Assembly (NCBI GenBank): GCA_004194705.1
Contig: SADC01000907.1
Span: forward strand, 496,001 to 560,000
Length of the DNA stretch: 64,000 nucleotides
Direction of reading: 5' to 3'
From: Ditylenchus dipsaci
Lineage: Eukaryota > Nematoda > Chromadorea > Rhabditida > Anguinidae
A program made the translations under genes and the position numbers. Of this stretch, positions 22,394-35,554 are shown piece by piece (position 1 is the first letter of the stretch; every line of letters begins with the position of its first letter). Under the pieces are notes generated by a model that saw only the letters and a list, made by a program, of their open reading frames with translations, did not search any database and had not been told where the DNA came from.

Positions 22394-25300
22394 TTAGCGG
22401 GGTGGTAGTTGTCCATCCAAAAAGTCTGTTGAAGTGGAGTTGTATACTTTGTCGATTTTCTTTGGCTTAGGAATTATTGGCAGAATAGAAATCAGAATCT
22501 TTCCGAATTTATAGGTTCCCATCCACTCAATCACAGACATCACAGGTTTAGGCAGCAAATAAATATCTCTTCCGTCAACACCCAGATCATGCTGGGCTCC
22601 TCGAGGACGTAGCTAAACCAAGCAATTTGTAAAATGTTGAAAAATGTTAGTATTTAGTAAAAGTAACTAAGAGGCATGCCAACGCCAACAAGTTTTGAAT
22701 TCCGGGCACCACTTTTTCTTACGGAGACAAAAATAATTTGAATTCAATTTATTTAAAGGATAAAACGGAAATAAGCCACGTTCTGGAGAAAAGTGCCACG
22801 TTTTTGTGAAAAAGTGCCACGTTTTAGTGAAAAAGTGCCACGTTTTTTCGATTCCAGTCAAGAAGGCGAAAAAGTGCCACGTTTTAGTGAAAAAAGTGCC
22901 ACGTTTTTTTCAAATTTGCCTAGTTTTGCACAGATATGCCTGGTTTTATTGGTCGCTTTGTTCCCAAGGACATATCAATAGCAAGCTAATGGTAATCTTC
23001 AAAATTTCAGGTGTAAATCATTGATTTGTCTAAGGAACCTTATTGTCAGAAAACGTGGCAGATTTTCACAAAAACGTGGCACTTTTTCACAAAAACGTGG
23101 CCTTTTTACGTATCGTCCATTATTTAAATTTATGATATTTTCAATCACTAAAATTATTCTTGTCTTTATATGTAAAACTGGTGCCCGCGTATTCAAACAT
23201 TTGAAACAGACATTTCTAGCACATTTGATTAAAGTTATGTGTGTATGCTTACTCCGCGTTGTTCCCTTGTGGCTCCTAAAAGTGAATTGAATTTAAACTT
23301 TTTGATAAAAAAAATGTTTGCAGCGCTTACCAGGAACAGTGTTGTCTAATATACATGCAGTGGCAGCTCCAACAAACATCTGCAAACTTTTGGTAATTAG
23401 TGCATGTGTGGTTCTGGTTTGATTTTAAGCAAGCTATTTTTTAAAAATGGTTACGAGACCTTTTCGAATTTTTCCGAAGTCCAGTTTTTGTGCCATTTTT
23501 GCAGCCCAAATTGCAGTCAATGTCCTATCCCGAAGTCTCGCTACCCTCGATATATTTAAAAAATTTAGGTCCTTGAGCCGAAATTTCCTGTCCCAGAATC
23601 ACGCTCGGTGTCTGATAATTATCGCTAATTTCGGACGCAGAACCAAAATAATTTCAGAATAAAATGTACCTACCGGCAAATTCATGAGTACCTTAACAAT
23701 CTGGTCAATCGTTTGGTTGCCTAAACTTTAAAAAACAATTTAGATTTTTGATATAAACTATAAAAGCGTGATGACCAAAGGATATTTTAGCTTGGTGACG
23801 TGTATAGTAAGTAGGCACAATCACTCCAATAATGATTGAAAAGCCGAGAATCGCAATGTTTCTTGAGCACTTAATTTAGCACTAAATAGTTTATATCATT
23901 TTTTTACTGAAAATACCTTTAAGTCCACAGATTGGACATTGGCAATAGCCACACCACCAACCATCGCCATAGAACTAGCCAGCACACCTCCTACTAGTGG
24001 GGTGGGGATTGTTGACAATAGAGCGCCCACTTTCGTGAACACACCCAGAAAAATGAGAATAAACCCAGCTATAACCAACGTCCTCCGGCTGGCCACCTAT
24101 AATAAAATTTATAGGCTTAAATTTAGAATATTTAAAGGGAGGGGGAACTTCCTAAACGCATCGTCTAGGTCACAGGTTCGACTACCACTGGCTGGTAACC
24201 TTTTGATTTACAATTTCGATGTCCAAATGATCCTCACACTTTTAGCTGTCCAACAAAATCATCAGCGCAGGCTTTCCCACCTAATTGAGCTTGTACACAG
24301 CCTAGAATAGGCTAAATTTCCGAAAATCGGTCGTTTTGTGGTTTTTCTTTGACTGGGTTGATTGATATTTTCTGATTTTTATCTACAAGTCACACGTTTC
24401 ATATACTAAAACGTAGCCAAGACTCTAGGCTTTCATTTGAGCTTTCAAACGGAGAAAAAATTAGTATTTAGTCAGAGCTATAATTAAAAAAACATTCAAC
24501 GATGTCCAATTCCATGCCATCTTACACAGGTCTGTCATTTCGCATTAAATCCCAAAATCAGGGCATTCGCTGGCAGTAAAGCAGTGCTGGATATGGTTGC
24601 AATTTATTGCTCGGTAGTTTTTGACCCTAGACGTCATTGAGCTTGCTAAAAAGTGGAACAAAACAAATATGGTGTGCACCCAGTGGAATTAAATCTGTGA
24701 CCGATAAGCGATGCGCAAAGGTAGTTTTCCCTTCTTTAAGTTTTTTTTCGTGTTGCTTGTGTTGGTCTTTATTACTATTAGCTACAGTCTAACATTTATA
24801 TAAGGACATCTAGGGTTCGACTGTATGTATTGTAAAGACTTTCTTACGAATCACAGTCAGCCCTCAGGATCAACCCTAGGGGCTATCAACCGACAGCCTT
24901 AACGGCCCCTAAGGGCCGTTAAATCAAGGGTAGATTGTATCTCTACGTTGTAGCGCAGGATCTTGGCTATCGCTTAAAAAGAGTTTGCAGTGATTAGCAT
25001 CCTCTGTTGAGGCTGTCTATCGATTTTAAGGTAACAGGTGGGGTTGCCCTGGTAAGGTATCCGGGTGGTGGTACCCAGGTATTGCTACCGCGGTGGTATA
25101 TTTTTTATACATTTTAGATCCTTGTGGTACCTACCCAGGCAGTGGTACACAGATGGTATTACTCGGGTGGTGGTATTCAGGTGGTGGTACCTGAGGTTGA
25201 AGTATCTAGTACAGTCAAATCTCTCATTAACATACATCCTTGGGACCGGGACTTGCTGTATGTTAATGAGAGGTGTATGTTAAAGGGGCATACCAGCGCG

Positions 25301-28300
25301 TTACACCGCAAATAAAGGCGGGGATCAGCAAGTTTGTTTTCACTCGGTTTGTGGAAAATCCGGTATTTATGACCTTATCCAACTTTTAAAAAGTAGGCAG
25401 AAAACTTTCGCCGGGTCAGGTAGAACGCATATAGAAAAAGGTTATGAGAGAAATAAATTGCTGGTCCCCGCCTTAATTGCAGTGTAACGCGCTGGTATGT
25501 CTCTTTAATGGGGAAGTATGTTAATGAGAGAGCCAGATTCCATAATTTAGCTTAGTGTATGTTAATAGGAGAGTCCGTTCAATTTTAAGGCCAAATTTCG
25601 GAACACACGCCACAGTCGATTTAGGAACACACCCTCAGTTAAATCAACTTGGGAGACAAGGCAATTTTTTAATAACAGATTTAGAACAGCTTGGAAAAAC
25701 AAGGCAATTTTTTTATAAAAATTAAAAATAATTTGCCCTGGTCTTCTCAGCTTTTTTGAAATTTTCATAGAAAAATTGAGATTTTGTAGAATTGTTTTTG
25801 TAGAAACAGGGTTTAATTCGAAAAAATTCAGAAAAAGCTTCGACTGTATGTTAATGGGAGAGCTGATTGTTAGAACGGGACCGGGCCCGGCCGTATGTTA
25901 ATGAGAGGTGTATGTTAATGGGGGAGGTCATTCTGCCTTGATTTCATTCAAGCCAACCAAAGCTTAGCCAGCCGTATGTTAATGGAGAGCGTATATTAAT
26001 GGAGGGGGGGGTATGTTAATGAGAGGTTCGACTGTATCTAAAAATGTCGAAATTCGATAGAGACGCCGATAGGCGCCTGTTGCACCCTTTTTGCTAAGTA
26101 TTAAAAAAATTGTGGATTTGTAATTTCATAATATTTTGTGGTTGGTTCTGTTTAAAAAATATATAGAAAAAAGCAAATTCAGCCAATGCTAAAAATCCAA
26201 ATTCTAGACCGTGCCTGAAAACACAAAACAAACCTGCGTTACTCCAATAACGCCGATGTTCTCTGTGTGGGTGGTCAGTCCAACTCCAGGACCGATCAAT
26301 CCAGAAATGAAACTACCAGATCCTAATTTAACCTAATTAATGCATCCAAAACGTTGTTTTACAAACCTTCAGCCTAAAATTTATATAATTAAAAACAAAT
26401 TTTATTTCAAAAGTATGCTACCAATATTCCTCGGTTAATAGCCTGCAAAAGCAATAGCCCGTTTGACTAATTCAAAAAGGTTGTAAAAGAGACTTGCATG
26501 CGAAGGGGGAGCCCGCTCACCAGATACTCGAGCAATAGCATGGTAGTCGCCAACAGATTCAAATACGGAGGTTAGGGCAGAAACAAGAAAAGCAGCAAAC
26601 AAGCCGCCGTTAAATTGTGGGGCACCGAATTGGCCTAATTATACACTTTATTTATTAGGAGAAGGAAGTTTAGAATTACCTGGGTAAGGTACCCTAAACC
26701 AATCAGCCTCCTGAATAGCTGTGATTGTGGCATTTTTGTCGGTCCTAGCCTCACTACTTGGATCCACCAAATCAGTGACTGTCAACATCCAACAGAAGCC
26801 CCATGAGAACAGAATGGCGATTAGGTACTGTAATTGTAATTACTTAAAAAACCAAGTTTTTCAAATATGGTTCGGGAATATGAAAATTTACAAATTTTGT
26901 CAATATCAGTCATCTAGTTCAGAAAAATATTAGTCATTGCCTTTTTCGCCCTGGTCCCTTCCGGACCAAAGGGACTGGTTATATGACACTGGCGGTTTTT
27001 CCGGACGTATATAACACAAAGGGACAAAATTTCAATTTTTGGACACTCGACCAGGACTTTGTTTTTGAGTGTCAAGAGAAAGAACATAACTAATTGTCAA
27101 GCAAATCAAAATTTTGTTGTATTTTGCGAAAATCCGTGCATGGCTTTGGTGTTTACGAATTTGGTGCTGTATAATGGAGCATACCGTATTATCTTTAGTA
27201 GAAGGTAGGACACAATCTCCCTTCAAAATTAGGTTTTGAAATTGTGTTTTTCATCACCTTTCTGATTACTTCTTTCATGCAAGTTATCTCATATTTCATA
27301 GCTCATCTTAGTCGCTAAAAAGATGATGGTTACTTGCCTGAGAGAAGTCTATAAAAATTGGGTTGAAAACACAGTGCTAAGATATGATTTTCAATCGGGG
27401 ACCTTCTATTAGAGAGAATACGGTAACGTGAAAAATCTCGTCGAAAGTACTTCACAAAAAAATATTGGCGAAAAAACGCAAAAAAGTTTGAGTAACTTTA
27501 AATATTTTCTCTTCTGACCATTGGCAGAAAATAAAATATGGAGTTCAAAAACTATCAGGGGTCTAACAAACCGGCTTCTAGAGCCTCAAAAAGAACTATT
27601 GTAAAATCTTATTAATTCAATTTTTTACCGGTATTCTCCAAAAACGGCAGATCTATACCTAAAATATTGTATCATTTTATTGCCGATAATTTCATTGCCT
27701 GTAAAAGTGTTAACCAATGGAATTTGCCATCTTTCATTCCCGGTATCGGCACTTTCAATTCGGCCAAGTAAAGAATTGTGGCAAATAAAGTAGCAGCTTG
27801 TCTAAACAGTTTTCGACAACTGAAAAATATCCAGCTTGGAGGATTGCTTACATGAGTGAGACCAATGCTTTTCAATCCTGTCCACACACAACTCGACTGA
27901 AGAAAGCACAAGCAGCAGGATCAAAGGACTTACGGTGATTGGGCCAATAAATTTTGTCAACTAGATAAAGAGCAATTTTTCGATGTTTTAATTGGTGATT
28001 TTTACCCTTCCAACCAGACCACTGACACCAATTAACATAGGGACACAGGCAGATAGCAGAAGGCATCCTGAATTCGAAAAACAATGATTTTTACGAAAAT
28101 ATTTTTTGCTTGATCTCGTTCAAACATTGGGTGGCATTTAATTTTGACCCAAATCTCCGAAAAAAATGAGCACAAATTTTTAATTGGCTTCTTGTTGATC
28201 TATTTAGCCACCCTAAGTATTAATGATCTTTTAAGATCATTTTAAGACTAGTCCTATTTTTTCCGAAAAAAAATTATGTTCGCTGAACGAAAATTTGAAT

Positions 28301-31164
28301 ATGTGATCCCATGAAATATTCCTTAGTCCCCAAGGCAAATCAAAAATTCTCCACAAATGCTTTGGTTCCCTGTGGTTTTTGGTTTCTTTCACCGGACCAT
28401 TTTTGTAGGTCAATCTCTTATTTAAACCTTGTTTTATTAACCGTATAACGGGCACGTTAAATTGGCTTCTTCTGAGCCACGTGACCACATTGTGGTCAGC
28501 GTGCCCTTTCTAGGGTTAAAGTACATCGACTAAACTATTCAGACTATTCATAACTATTCAGCGTCGATTGTGGCAAAAAAAAATCGAAGTGGCTGTCAGA
28601 ACCTGACCAGTCAATAAAGAGTGAAATTTTGCAGTTATTTCAAAAAAATTTCGTACTAACTTTCAATTTACCATATTTTGGTTGATGTTTTAGTGTCTAA
28701 CTAACCGATTCAAGGACTTTAGAAAATTCTAGATGTGCAATTTAATTTCAAACAGATTTTTCTTTGTTATTTCCTCAAAATCTTAGCGCAATAAATTTGG
28801 ATAAAAAAAAGTTTAATTCATTTGTTTTTGTGTTATTTTGATGCAAAAAGGGGAAATTACGTTAATCTTTTAATCCTTTGTTTACGACAACGCTTTAGTA
28901 CAACTGGTTTTTTACAAAAGCTTTAACCTTGTATCAAAGCCATTTTCTCCTCATAAACTTCTTGGGGACAAAGTCGGTGAGAGTAGCATTGCATTATATT
29001 CTCCTAGAGTCATAAAAGCATGAACAGAGGGCACATAAGCAAAGGCTAAAAATATTTTGACGTAATGAGAAAATGAAAAAAAAGTCATGGACCTGTTCCT
29101 TGAAGTAGAGCAAGTCTGCAAATATAGAAAAATAAAGTAAGATTTTTTTCTTAATTTATAAAAGTAGCACAACCTCATTCCAAATACTGTTTGGATACTA
29201 AATTGAAAGTTTTGAGTAAAATAAAATGTGTAGTAGCAAGGCGTACATTGTGGATATTCCACTAGCAACAAAAGTAGAAGATATCAGGCGAACCCTCAGG
29301 TCATTTATATCTGCTCCTGGACACAATTCATCTGCCAGAATAAATGGGATGACTAGAAGAGCACTTACACACACCATCACTTGCTAAATACACACTTTTT
29401 GCTGTTTTTGTAATCTAACACCCGGGAGCGGAAAAAGTGTTCGCTATATCAAAGGTTTCGTTGTATTGAGAGTATACTGCAAGTTATTTCTTAATTGTCA
29501 TCAAAAAAGGTTTGTCAAGAACTTTGTTAAATCGAAGTTTACTTTAGTTCAAAGCTTCCAGATATACTTTTTGAAAATATTTGTATTTTTTGGAAGCACA
29601 CATCTTTTTTACAAAGTGAAAAAGTCCAAAAAGGTAAAAATTAGGACAGTAAGTTCTTGGAGTTCACTTGAATACAGATGTGACTGTGAATCGAAACAAC
29701 TCAAGAGTCTTACCTGAAAACCAAAAAGGACTGCAAGAGGCCATGGCGGATCGTCATCCGCTCTGTAAAATTTCCTTTTGTCGGTTCCATTTATCCAGCT
29801 AAATGATTTTGGTAATTTTTCTATCAGAAACAGTAAACAAAAAATAAAAACAGAGAACATATTGGATAAAAACAATTTCATATTATTTCTTTTTGAAAAA
29901 TAACTACTAAAAAGTTTGAATGCCTTAACTTTTCTACTAGCCTGCAACAACAACATCGATTAAAAATGAATCATAATTACATAAAAAATGATTAAGACAG
30001 CAGCAAACTAAGGCCCATTTTATGGAAATACCAACAAAAAAATTTAAATAAAATTTTGAGCGTTTGTAATAGACGCAACTGAGAAAAAGGGGGTGGGGAA
30101 GGTTTCTTTATTCCTCCTCCCCTTTCTTCGATCAATCCTGTTCCGCCATCATTACTGCTACAACTAATCTCATCATCATCATCATCTTCTCTATTGCTGG
30201 TGGTGTAGTTGTTGTTAAACTATAATCGCGAAATATGAATTGAATTGCAAATTAATATGATGCCCTTTGTTTCCGACTTATTGCGTTTATTTTGTTTTCA
30301 CCCAGGAAAACGTGTATGTGTGCCAAAAAAGTTCATTATTATTCCGTCGAAGTTCCTTATAGGTAGGTGGACCGAAATTTAGTTTCGAGTAATTTTTCTA
30401 AGTCTTTAATCAATACATTTTAAAAATTTGGCTTTTAGTCTTTTTGGGGGACCGAGGTAATTAAAACAAAAAGACTACCTGGATATCCCAAGGATTGAAA
30501 AAGATTGAATTTCAAGATCGAATATCTTCAACTAGGTCCTACCGCATTAAGAAACTCTGATATCTTTGTATGCATCCTGATTCTCGCCTCAAATATGGTG
30601 AGAAAAAAAGAACCAAGCCTCCAAGTCATAGGCTTGAAGAGTTAGAGATGAGCAAATACAAATACGATAGTTTCAGTTTTTCGTGGTCTTTTTGCCGGAC
30701 TCGAATAGAAAATATTGTAGTACGAATACTTTTATATCGTTTCCTTGGCAAAAATTCAAATTTCGGTCAAAACTGTTTCTTTTGCAAATGTCTTACCAAA
30801 CACCGAAAATAATTTTTGGTTATTTAAGGAGCTGAAAAATCTCAAAAGTGGTCAAAACAAAAATATGGTCCATCTGAAAACAAGGAATTGCCCGAAAAAT
30901 TCCCAATAAACAAATTTAGTTTCAATAAAGTTAATGTTAAGAAATTTAAAAGAGAAATAATATTTTGACTTATGTCCAAAAAATAATGAAAAATTATATT
31001 TGCATTTTTTTGTAACTATTTTCTATAACGACCTGCATCATCATCTTGCAGACTGTGTTGTTGTGTCTTCTTTTTTCCTTTCTTTTTGTTTACAACCTAC
31101 TTATTTACTTCACTTTTACCCTGTGGAACCTTTTTTGTTTTATCACAAAGAAGTCAAGCTTCAT
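22394..31164 (-). CDS. SLC23-type nucleobase/ascorbate transporter
   Basis: Twenty-one exons on the minus strand: 31164-31120, 30219-30080, 29798-29714, 29383-29247, 29197-29174, 29115-29093, 29045-28928, 28067-28006, 27960-27852, 27796-27715, 27658-27629, 26827-26680, 26634-26498, 26442-26422, 26373-26367 (7 nt), 26322-26234, 24096-23917, 23869-23776, 23720-23674, 23379-23331 and 22599-22394 (a start at 22612 would break phase); about 611 aa. Family marks: DDPPWPLAVLFGFQ before helix 1, SGISTIIQTVFGMR, TKFIGPITVSP, ALTSVFESVGDYHAIAR, the signature ENIGVIGVTQ (E-N-x-G-x4-T), and ILDNTVPG. These multi-pass plasma-membrane carriers move nucleobases or ascorbate with Na+ or H+. The acidic N-terminal cytoplasmic stretch (REDDDDDE) is lineage-specific. 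Three homopolymer indels (two in 28928-29045, one at 27640-27644) are needed for the expected frame. One intron is GC-AG. Substrate cannot be told from sequence alone. Confidence 0.9.
22683..23210. repeat. Foldback of iterated aagtgccacgtttt units
   Basis: Six or so copies of a unit close to aagtgccacgttttagtgaa run in one direction (22785-22905), and three copies run in the inverse direction (about 23050-23105). Outer arms also pair (gaattccgggcaccact... with ...tggtgcccgcgtattc). It lies in the last SLC23 intron. A similar run of cacaaaa-gtgaac units is at about 51415-51500. Confidence 0.6.
24136..24735. mobile_element. TTAA-flanked element with tRNA-like arms
   Basis: TTAA at 24132-24135 and 24736-24739. 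The arms pair gaacttcctaaacgcatcg with the inverse of gcgatgcgcaaaggtagt. The left arm carries a B-box-like GGTTCGACTACCAC, and a similar right arm is seen at about 36690-36767. It lies in the 2.1-kb SLC23 intron. Confidence 0.5.
25212..26034. mobile_element. pogo-like element with a nested TTAA MITE
   Basis: Ends CAGTCAAATCTCTCATTAAC and GTTAATGAGAGGTTCGACTG, flanked by TA. The interior repeats gtatgttaatgagag in both orientations. A second element, 25284-25504 (AGGGGCATACCAGCGCG ends, TTAA both sides), is inserted in the left arm. No transposase frame was seen. Confidence 0.7.
26367..26373 (-). other. 7-nt microexon of the SLC23 gene
   Basis: Reads GCTGAAG between attttag and gtttgt on the minus strand. 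Including it joins ...INRGIL to AEG and then SGSFISG, matching the family's RGIxxEG sequence; skipping it breaks phase and loses the Glu-Gly. The next exon begins in the matching phase. Confidence 0.75.
27184..27423. repeat. TA-flanked MITE, CCGTAT family
   Basis: Starts CCGTATTATCTTTAGTAGAA, ends AGAGAGAATACGG, with TA on both sides; in an SLC23 intron. Confidence 0.75.
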
Positions 31165-31767
31165 TCTTTAATGTCTATAATATAATTGCTTCTGTTCACT
31201 GGTTTCATAGACAGCATTAAAAAAAACATTTAAAATTTTTTAGACACATAGTTTAGCGAAATACTGAATCACTATTCGCTTAGTATGTCTGGATCTAACA
31301 TTTTTTGATGGTGGGTGTTTTGTGTTTTGAGGAGTACAGCGCAAGTAAATAAATAATAAGCATCTTGGATCGAGAATTTGGCAAATCAAAAGTCTTAATG
31401 TAGCAATTTTAAGGGGAAGATAAATTATTCAAATTTAGGCGTGATCTTCATGTGGCCCAAAAAACAATACAAAAACAAGATTTAAAGGAGGGTGCAAATC
31501 ATAATGTGAATATTTTGAACTCGCAGGTTCTAGTTTAGAGACAGAAAAATGCTTTCAGGGGGGGGGGGGGTTCGGGTCAGGGATTTATCGCCCGAAAATT
31601 TCGGGTCAGGGTTTCAGGGTTTTCCGAGAAAAAATTCAGGGCCCTGTCAGGACCCTGGTCAAACTGTCAGGGTTGGAGTCAAAAATATTCTTTTTCGACT
31701 GCTGCTCTTCTTCAATAGTTTTCAGCTTTTTGGAAAATCCTTCGTGAGTGTTTGCATGCGTAAAAAG

Positions 31768-32042
31768 TAGGGTTGTGAAACGGAAAGTTATCCGGAAAAC
31801 TTTCCGGAAAGTTTTCCGGAAAATTTTCCGGACAGAAAAAACGCGGAAAGTTTTCCATGGACAGAAATTAGAATTTACTAGTAGCTGTAAAGTTATACAA
31901 AAAATTGTACAGTTTTCGTATATAATGTGTGTGATCACTTGCTAATTTTTGTCCATTTCTGTCCAAATTCGTCCATTTCTGTCAAGAAAACTTTCCGGAA
32001 AACTTTCCGATTCTTTTCTGCCCGGACAGTTTCACAACCCTA
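31768..32042. mobile_element. hAT-type MITE with 8-bp duplication
   Basis: Ends TAGGGTTGTGAAACGG / TTTCACAACCCTA, flanked by gtaaaaag (31760-31767 and 32043-32050). The interior iterates ggaaagttttccgga in both orientations. It shares the TAGGGTTG terminus with the element at 38850-39336. Confidence 0.8.
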
Positions 32043-32448
32043 GTAAAAAGAGCTTTTGTATTTCGTCGTAAATTCGAATTCGTTAAGTTAAAATGAAAAT
32101 AATTCCATTAGCTAAGATCAATCAATCAATTTTGAGTAAGTAAGTCAGAAAAATTTGCACCATGTACCTACTTTTGTGAATATCTCAGCTCATAAATATT
32201 AGTTTGATTTGATCTCGATGGATTCGGATTTAGGACAAGATTCCGGTGTTACAAACTTTGAATTTTTTCCTCAATAGTTGACGGTTTTCGATAAAAATTT
32301 GAAAAGTAATCGATAGTTGTTTCGTGACAAGTCCCATCTTCTGAATACCGCTTATCAAAAAACCGCTCATCAAATGTTTTAAGATTTATATGGTTAACAA
32401 TGTTAAAGAACCATGGTTTTAGTTTAAAGGACCACGGTTCAAGATATA

Positions 32449-32606
32449 CCGTATTTTCTCTATTAAAAAAACCCTCTCTAATAATGAATCCCCGATCGAT
32501 TTTTTGACTAGGATTTCAGAGTTAGGGCCATTATTGATTTACAATTTCGACATTTTCGAAGGGTTGAAAAATAATGAACCCGAGTGCGTTAATAGAGAAA
32601 ATACGG
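32449..32606. repeat. TA-flanked MITE, CCGTAT family
   Basis: Starts CCGTATTTTCTCTATTAAAA, ends GAGAAAATACGG, with TA on both sides. Confidence 0.75.
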
Positions 32607-32724
32607 TAAGTCCCTTAAGACGAGGTCTAATAGAGTGAGTACAGTATCCTCAGAAACCAAATATTCACTAATTCTAAAGATAGCTTTTTGGCGCTACCGG
32701 AGTATACCCCCCCCTAAATGGAAT

Positions 32725-33350
32725 TTTTTTAAAAGTGTTTTCAAACACCCTATATCGACTCAAGATTGCCTCAGGAACTCAAAAAAGGCATTATTTTTAA
32801 GTTCTGGTCAATGAAAAATCGAGTTTTGGGACCACCAAAAATTGATTTTTTTTGACCATTTTTTAAGGGACTTAGAGCTGTTTTGGGGTGGTAAGGGACC
32901 AAAAAGAAGCCAATTTGTTCTAAAAAGGAATACTGGATACTGGGGCCTACCGCATAAATAAACTCTGGTATGCATACATTTTTTATGCATCCAGAGTCAC
33001 TTTCGAGTGATTTGTGTCTAAGGTATGTGGGTGTGCGCATCTCAACTCCAAGCCCCCAAGCCCCCTGCGCCCCCGAAGGGGGCGTAGGGGGCTTGGTCGG
33101 TTAGAGATGCGCGCACTCACTTACCTTAGACATGATTCCGATATAGACTCTTGATCAAAAAGGCATTTAGAGGTACTTTTGCCCAGTCGCATGTTGAAAA
33201 ACAGGGTAAAACAGTCATATGGTCGAGATTTAAAAATGCCCAAAACTTGATTTTTTATTGACCAGAACTTAAAATAATGCCTTTTTTGAATTTCTGAGGC
33301 GATTTTGAGTCGATATAGGGTGTTTGGAAACACTTTTGAAAAAATTCCAT
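32725..33350. repeat. Core-hairpin foldback element
   Basis: Arms gtttcaaacaccctatatcg-like / cgatatagggtgtttggaaa-like enclose the shared core: taccgcataaataaactctg, then ggtatgtgggtgtgcgcatc, a C-rich/G-rich stem, and gatgcgcgcactcacttacc. The core recurs at about 12540-12720, 13420-13550 and 42905-43090, with a partial copy at about 30535-30600. Confidence 0.65.
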
Positions 33351-33567
33351 TTGGGGAGGGGGGGATTATACTCCGGTAGAGTCCCTTTTTTTAAATTTTT
33401 TTATTTTTTGTTAGTTACATAAACACAGAAAATAACTAAAATTTCAGACTTAAAAATCTTTTCATGCAGTATAACCAAGTACAGGGATGTGACGTCCTTA
33501 AAAATTTTGCATTAATCGTAAGTTTAATTGAATAAATTATTAATTTACTCGTTAAATCGTTACTTAA

Positions 33568-34856
33568 CACTCGAACACGCGAGCGGCACTTTAGGTACGT
33601 TGAAATCAGAATTCCATGCTGATCATTTTTAATAAATACACTATGGTTGGTTGGATACTTGAAAGTCGGGTAAAAACGTCATTTTAAAATTTTTACATTT
33701 TCGAAATTTTTATTACGTTCAAGTCCATTTATCCAAGTCATTTTATAATCGACTGCCAAGAAATCATAACTTGTTCGATAAAGCATGAAAAGAGCTTTCT
33801 AATGATATATCGTTTAGACATTTACGGTTTTAAAATTTCAAATTTTCGGGTAAAAGAAAAAATCATGTCATTTTTCAAAAACCGTTGTTGACATTTGGAA
33901 ATGCAAAAATAGGTGTGATAAGGCTGTTTGTTCAGTTGTTGTTATGCACCATTCTACAGAGCAAGAAAAACTGCACCACATACAGCTCCGAAGCAATTGA
34001 AAATACGAGTTTTGGAGTGTAAGCAAAAGTACAAAGAAAATCAAAAAATTTATCCGAAAACCATTTTGACGTGAAACTCTTTCTTTTCTAGTCAAACTAA
34101 CAAATCTGACGCCGGATTCGTGTTTAGCGTAGTCAATTTGCATATAAAAATGCTCTTTAAAGTAGAAATATATTTTCAAATTTTGAACTCCGCTCAAAAC
34201 GAAAAGTATTTGAATCCTTAAAAAAATCTTAAAAATTTGAGTTTAAATATTTATTGTCTTGAGCGGGATTCAAAATTTGAAAGTATATTTCTACTTTAAA
34301 GAGCATTTTTATAAGCAGATTGACTACGCTAAACACGAATCCGGCGTCAGAATTGTTGGTTTGACTAGAAAAAAAGAGTTTCACGTCAAAATGGTTATAG
34401 GATAAATTTTTTGATTTTCTTTGAACTTTTGTTTAACACTCTAAAACTCGTATTTTCAATTGCTTCGGAGCTTTATGTGTGCAGTTTTTCTTGCTCTGTA
34501 GAATGGTGCATAACAACAACTGAACAAACCGCCTTAACACACCTATTTTTGCGTTTCCAAATGTCAACAACGGTTTTTGAAAAATGACATGATTTTTTCT
34601 TTTGCCCGAAAATTTGAAATTTTAAAACCGTAAATGTCTAAACAATATATCATTAGAAAGCTGTTTTCATGCTTTATCGAACAAGTTATGATTTCTTGGC
34701 AGTCGATTATAAAATGACTTGGATGAATAAAAAATTTTAAAATGACGTTTTTACCCGACTTTCAAATATCCAACCAACCATAGTGTATTTATTAAAAATG
34801 ATCAGCATGAAATTCTGATTTCAACAGACTTAAAGTGCCGCTCGCGTGTTCGAGTG
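33568..34856. mobile_element. Large TTAA-flanked palindrome
   Basis: Ends CACTCGAACACGCGAGCGGC and its inverse, with TTAA at 33564-33567 and 34857-34860. The two arms, each about 640 bp, are near-perfect inverted copies running to a short centre around 34200. No transposase was found. Its right TTAA is also the left TTAA of the next element. Confidence 0.8.
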
Positions 34857-35554
34857 TTAAAGGACCCAGGGATGAGCTTTTGTAACTATTTGCGGGAAAT
34901 AGTTACAAATTTTTGCATTTGAAAAATAGTTACAGCGTGTAACTATTTTTGTCTTCACTGTGGTTTCTCGCCACGAAATCAGCAATTAAAATTTGGTCAA
35001 TTTTGTAAAAATTTCAGGATAGGCAAAAATCAGACGGCTTAGGACCAGATCCAGAACGGCCAAAAGCCGAAAATAATTGTTTTTTGGGGATTTACTAATA
35101 GCTCTTTCACAAACGTTGGAGTTGGCGTTGGAGTTGGAGTAATTGTTTTATGAACGCCTTTTTACTCCAACTACAACTCCAACCCTTTCACAAAAAACTT
35201 CAACGCCGACTCCAACTCCAACGCCGACTCCAACTAATTACTAATTTTTTTGAATTAGTTTGAAAAATTTATTGAATAAAAACAGTATTTTAAAAGCATT
35301 TTAAAAGGGGGGAAACTTTATATTTAGATTTTTGGCAAATGACCACCAAAATTAGAGGAAACTAGCCAAAATGATGCGTACTTAGACTAATATAGCCTGA
35401 GTCTCCGCCAATTTTATTCATTTGCTCACATGTTTAGTGACTTTTTGGAGTCAGAATTTCATGGCGAACAAGATAGTAATTTTTTCACACCAAAATCACT
35501 TCAAAAAATCAGGTAGCGAGCGAAATGTTGACTCAGGAAGAAATGAGTACTATT

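Larger units (their letters stand above)
31165..33567. other. Region upstream of the SLC23 gene, repeats only
   Basis: No coding exon was found. It holds a G12 run with ttcgggtcagggttt iterations (about 31557-31680), a hAT-type MITE (31768-32042), a CCGTAT-family MITE (32449-32606) and a core-hairpin foldback (about 32725-33350). Confidence 0.5.

Noticed and set aside
22785..23105. CRISPR-like array
   Set aside because: Units are contiguous, lack spacers, face both ways and lie in a eukaryotic intron.
27872..27911. An extra intron in the SLC23 exon at 27852-27960 (gtaagtcc...cttcag)
   Set aside because: Splice-like signals exist, but reading straight through gives the family sequence ITVSPLILLLVLSS.
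29719..29956. SLC23 start at MLLLQASRKVK or MKLFLSNMF
   Set aside because: The exon at 30080-30219 joins in phase to the acceptor at 29798, making this stretch intronic.
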